The position numbers and the translations under genes are program-made. Below are positions 61,471 to 64,000 of a stretch of 64,000 nucleotides of DNA, piece after piece. The stretch lies in the NCBI GenBank assembly GCA_040880725.1, contig JBBDHV010000030.1, positions 45,187 to 109,186 on the forward strand, read 5' to 3'. Origin of the DNA: DATHWB01 sp040880725 (GTDB lineage: Bacteria > Actinomycetota > Acidimicrobiia > Spongiisociales > ZC4RG35). The notes beneath the pieces are model-generated. The model was not told the DNA's origin. It saw nothing but the letters and a program-made list of their open reading frames with translations, and did not search any database. Numbering within the stretch: the stretch's first letter is position 1; every line of letters begins with the position of its first letter.

Positions 61471-61482
61471 TCTGCCGGAGGC

Positions 61483-61980
61483 GTGACACGGACCCTGGTT
61501 CTCAATGCCTCGTACGAGCCACTCTCGGTGGTCAGTGCGCGCCGCGCCGTTGTCCTCGTCATTCACGGCAGAGCGGTCTCTGTCGCCGACCGTGACGACG
61601 CATGGCACGCCGAGACCGTCGTCGTCCGCGTCCCGTCGGTGGTGAAACTGACCTCCTTCGTCACCGTGCCATACGTCCGGACCGTTCCCGTCACCCGCCG
61701 CGCCGTGTTCGGCCGGGACGAATACACCTGCCAGTACTGCCCTGGCGAGGCGGAGAGCATCGACCACGTCGTCCCCCGATCCCGCGGCGGCCAGCACGTG
61801 TGGGAGAACGTCGTCGCATCCTGTCGCCGATGCAACGTCCGCAAAGGCAACCGCACCCCCGCCGAAGCAGGAATGCCCCTCCTCCGCGACCCCCGCGCCC
61901 CCAAACGCTACGGCTGGATCTACGCCTCCACCGGCTACACCGTCGACCCCTCCTGGCGCCCCTACTTGCAGAGCGCCTGA
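61483..61980 (+). CDS. HNH endonuclease
   Basis: A 165-residue stand-alone HNH nuclease. The N-terminal TRTLVLNASYEPLSVVSARRAVVLVIHGRA is typical of the actinobacterial/cyanobacterial group. The nuclease core reads RDEYTCQYCP, SIDHVVPRSRGGQHVWENVVASCRRCNVRKGNRTP, with two CxxC zinc knuckles and the catalytic His-Asn. Its stop codon lies inside the first unit of the GC-hairpin repeat array. Target DNA is unknown. Confidence 0.85.
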   Translation: MTRTLVLNASYEPLSVVSARRAVVLVIHGRAVSVADRDDAWHAETVVVRVPSVVKLTSFVTVPYVRTVPVTRRAVFGRDEYTCQYCPGEAESIDHVVPRSRGGQHVWENVVASCRRCNVRKGNRTPAEAGMPLLRDPRAPKRYGWIYASTGYTVDPSWRPYLQSA

Positions 61981-62345
61981 CGGCTTGATTATGCGAGGGG
62001 ACGACCCCCCTGCACCCCCCGGACGGCGCGGCTGCCTCTTCAGTTTCAACCGGGGGTCCACCCTATGGCCCATGACGGGAGCTGACCGCGGAGGCTTGGG
62101 TCGCTGTTTGATTGTGCGGGGGACGACCCCCCTGCACCCCCCGGATGGTGCGGCCGCCTCTTCGGGTTCAGCCGGGCCTCACTCGATGGCCCATGACGGC
62201 TTGATTGTGCGGGGGGCGACCCCCCTGCGCCCCCCGGATGGCGCGGCTGTCCCTGGTTGGTTCACCGGGGATCTCACTCGATTGCTCATGACGAGCGCTG
62301 ATCACGGAGGCTTGGGTCGCGCCCACCTTGATCCTGTGGCTCATG
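61978..62345 (-). repeat. GC-hairpin array, left arm (three units, L1-L3)
   Basis: TTGATTRTGCG cores begin at 61985, 62108 and 62201, spaced 123 and 93 bp. Each is followed by a G-run, loop and C-run hairpin, then CACCCCCCGGA, a GCGGCYGC segment and ATGGCCCATGACGG. All three units are oriented opposite to the right arm. L3 decays after about 60 bp. The first unit begins on the TGACGGCTTGATT that carries the HNH stop codon, exactly the junction seen between L2 and L3. Confidence 0.85.
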
Positions 62346-62691
62346 GCGGGGCGTGGTCGCGGGTGAGCGCCCCGGCTGGGCGAGGCTCGTGCGTCGAGTG
62401 ATTGCGCGGGTCTGGCGAGCAACCACAGTATTTCTTCTCCCAGCGGGGGAGCACGGCGTCAGCCGGGATCGGGGACGGATCTCACGCGACCACCTCGACG
62501 GGTTCGGCCCGCGTATTGAAGTGGGAGACGGGGTCGCTTCCGCTCGCGCCCCCCTCGACGGCTCAGAGCAGCCGTCGGTCCCCCCAGACTCGCTGCGCTC
62601 GAGGGGGGACAAACAGGTGATCTCATCGGAGACGCGCCATCAGCCAAACCCGCAGCTTCGCCCACCGTGGTTCTCACCCGCGTCAGACCAG
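62346..62691. other. Central segment of the repeat region
   Basis: No gene or repeat unit is visible in about 345 bp between the two arms, apart from the compound hairpin at 62549-62610. Open frames here lack protein character. Confidence 0.6.
62549..62610. other. Compound hairpin at the centre of the inverted repeat region
   Basis: CCCCCCTCGA (62549-62558) and TCGAGGGGGG (62599-62608) are perfect complements. Inside, CGACGGCT and AGCCGTCG form an 8-bp stem, and GTCCCCCC (62578-62585) can alternatively pair with GGGGGGAC (62603-62610). No T-run follows. Confidence 0.6.
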
Positions 62692-63371
62692 ACGATGAGT
62701 CATTGGGTGCGACCCCCGGTGAACCAACCAGGGGCAGCCGCGCCATGCGGGGGGTGCAGGGGGGTTCGACCCCCCGCACAATCAAACAGCGTCCCGAACC
62801 TCCGCGACCACCCACCGTCATGAGTCATAGGGCGCGACCCCGGGTGAACCGACACGGGCTGCCGCGCCGTCCGGGGGGTGCCGGGGGGTCGCCCCCCTGC
62901 ACAATCAAGCAGCGTCCCAGTCCTCCGCGACCACGCCTCGTCATGGGCCATTGAGTCAGACGCAGGCAAACCCGCCGACGGCAGCCGCGCCATGCGGGGG
63001 GCGCAGGGGGGACGCCCCCCGCACAATCAAGCCGTCATGAGTCATCGAGCGCAACCCCCGGTGAACCGACGCGGGCGGCCGCGCCGTCCGGGGGGTGCCG
63101 GGGGGTCGCCCCCCTGCACAATCAAGCAGCGTCCCAAACCTCCGCGACCACATCCCGTCATGGGCCATGGGGTGCATCCTCGGCTGACCTCGAAGAGGCG
63201 GCCACGCCATCCGGGGGGTGCCGGGGGGTCGCCCCCCCGCACAATCAAACAGCGTCCCAAACCTCCGCGACCACATCCCGTCATGGGCCATGGGGTGCAT
63301 CCTCGGCTGACCTCGAAGAGGCGGCCACGCCATCCGGGGGGTGCCGGGGGGTCGCCCCCCCGCACAATCAA
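62692..63371 (+). repeat. GC-hairpin array, right arm (six units, R1-R6)
   Basis: Six units end in GCACAATCAA at 62785, 62908, 63030, 63125, 63248 and 63371 (spacings 123, 122, 95, 123, 123 bp). Each has a conserved ATGRGYCAT-like palindrome, a CGGCYGCGCC segment, CGGGGGGTGC and a GGGGGG-loop-CCCCCC hairpin. Long units contain an extra segment of about 30 bp (CAGCGTCCCAAACCTCCGCG); short units lack it. The last two units appear identical over their full 123 bp. Confidence 0.88.
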
Positions 63372-63381
63372 ATTGTCACAT

Positions 63382-63417
63382 AGTGTTGACAAGTGGCACG
63401 AAGTGGGTCATAGTGGC
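63382..63417 (+). promoter_or_regulatory. Candidate MraZ operator: GTGG repeats with 10-bp period
   Basis: GTGG occurs at 63393, 63403 and 63413, with a degenerate GTGT at 63383, all exactly 10 bp apart and in consistent AGTGG context. MraZ is known in E. coli to bind three TGGGN direct repeats separated by 5 nt in its own promoter region, the same helical phasing. The repeats overlap the spacer and -10 of the promoter below, a position suited to autorepression. Confidence 0.65.
63386..63414 (+). promoter_or_regulatory. Promoter of mraZ (dcw cluster)
   Basis: TTGACA at 63386-63391 and CATAGT at 63409-63414 are separated by 17 bp, a near-consensus housekeeping promoter. It starts 15 bp after the last hairpin unit and about 80 bp before the mraZ start. 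Confidence 0.65.
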
Positions 63418-63494
63418 GGCAGCGATGGACGAGTGCCGCTCGGGCGTCTGCGAAATGGCAGGCACACCCGGATGGTGGATGGGATCGACGTGAC

Positions 63495-63935
63495 GTGTTC
63501 CTCGGTGAGGACAGACACAATGTGGACGGCAAAGGACGCCTCGTGCTTCCTTCGCGCTACCGCAGCCAGCTCAGCGAGCAGGGATGTGTCATCGCCAAGG
63601 GACAGGATGGGCATCTGATGGTCTTCCCGACGACGGTGTATCAGGGAAAGGCCGACGAAGCCAACGCCATGCCGAACGACAAGGCAGGCCGTCGATACCG
63701 CCGCATCCTGTTCGGTGGGGCGGATCAGCAGGTTCCTGACTCGTCGGGCCGCCTGCTGGTCCGTTCCGAATTGCGTGAGTACGCCGGTCTCGAGATCGGC
63801 GAGCCCGTCGCAGTGATCGGTGTCTATGACCACATCGAGCTCTGGAACGCCGAGAAGTACGACCGCGAGCGCGAGATCGGCGATGCCGCCTATCTCGACG
63901 ACGACGACGAGGAGGAGGACGAGGAACTCGAGTGA
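63495..63935 (+). CDS. mraZ: Transcriptional regulator MraZ
   Basis: A 146-residue protein at the head of the division and cell wall cluster. It begins GTG with FLGEDRHNVDGKGRLVLPSRYR, the first MraZ/AbrB-like half. The second half has DSSGRLLVRSELREYAGLEIGEPVAVIGVYDHIELWNAEKY. An Asp/Glu-rich tail ends the protein. MraZ forms ring-shaped oligomers and represses its own operon; the operator-like repeats upstream fit this. Confidence 0.94.
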   Translation: MFLGEDRHNVDGKGRLVLPSRYRSQLSEQGCVIAKGQDGHLMVFPTTVYQGKADEANAMPNDKAGRRYRRILFGGADQQVPDSSGRLLVRSELREYAGLEIGEPVAVIGVYDHIELWNAEKYDREREIGDAAYLDDDDEEEDEELE

Positions 63936-64000
63936 TGCACGGACCATTGGCTGGCCTATCGCCAGCTCCCCGGAACCAAAGGAAGGCCCCTGACTCCGCC
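63935..64000 (+). CDS. Possible start of the next dcw gene (rsmH expected), cut by the window edge
   Basis: An ATG overlaps the mraZ stop by one base (TGATG), and the frame stays open for the 22 codons that remain. rsmH normally follows mraZ. The peptide so far (MHGPLAGLSPAPRNQRKAPD) has no RsmH motif, and an AAGGAAGG near 63979 could instead serve a start just outside the window. Confidence 0.3.
   Translation, partial: MHGPLAGLSPAPRNQRKAPDSA

Noticed and set aside
61978..63371. The array as a CRISPR locus
   Set aside because: Units are near-identical along their whole length with no unique spacers, they are inverted between arms, and no cas genes are nearby.
62956..63392. Long open frames on both strands with 41-residue repeats across the hairpin array
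   Set aside because: The 123-bp period is a multiple of three, so every frame without a stop stays open. There is no ribosome-binding site, codon pattern or domain, and several frames are open at once.

Overview
The window looks like a chromosomal segment of a high-GC, Gram-positive-lineage actinobacterium, most probably class Acidimicrobiia. The reasons are the very high third-position GC, frequent GTG starts and ATGA or TGATG gene overlaps, the long HisG without HisZ, DUF222-type and stand-alone HNH nucleases, a DEDD-exonuclease/GIY-YIG fusion, DUF3040, and the order dinB - DUF3040 - MerR - transglutaminase/DUF58/MoxR - mraZ leading into the division and cell wall cluster. No rRNA, tRNA, insertion sequence, prophage or CRISPR array was seen. 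The class-level placement is inference.

Layout. 1-6110 (minus): an Lgt-like membrane protein running off the edge, a TlpA-like lipoprotein, and a compact histidine operon hisG-hisD-hisB-hisH-hisF-hisIE headed by a TrpR/YerC-like regulator; hisA diverges at 6202. 7078-16239: an acyl-CoA dehydrogenase, the exonuclease/GIY-YIG fusion, a SpoU-type RNA methyltransferase, an ECF sigma factor with a DUF5667-like membrane protein, a nitroreductase and the three-gene proton-translocating transhydrogenase pntAa-pntAb-pntB. 16310-21797: a USP/CBS-like protein, a probable gene remnant, a tricorn-type protease and a secreted CAP protein with SLH-like repeats. 21810-27969 (minus): ilvB-ilvN-ilvC-leuA-leuB behind a branched-chain leader peptide and attenuator. 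28085-33734: cupin, NYN, QueG and glycogen phosphorylase genes.

33801-35920 holds an ECF sigma factor carrying its own transmembrane tail, with an Ala-rich membrane-anchored partner. 36235-43926 holds a DUF222-HNH nuclease, ilvD, a metallophosphoesterase, an ArsA-type ATPase and a ROK sugar kinase. 43963-51343 holds an aminotransferase, a HAD phosphatase, threonine aldolase and the fatty acid operon fabD-fabH-fabG-acpP-fabF. 52486-61980 holds NUDIX, histidine-phosphatase, dinB, DUF3040 and MerR genes, the transglutaminase/DUF58/MoxR set and an HNH nuclease. 61978-63371 is a noncoding array of nine GC-hairpin units in two inverted arms, followed by mraZ at 63495.

The most unusual content is noncoding. 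The hairpin array starts on the stop codon of an HNH nuclease gene and has a degenerate relative at 36116 beside a second HNH gene. A different repeat of about 53 bp occurs three times, twice as an inverted pair in the dinB divergent promoter. Also present are an ilv attenuator, a 10-bp-phased putative MraZ operator, 8-bp direct repeats before hisA and a 26-bp perfect palindrome. All functional names rest on reading motifs by eye; no database search was run.
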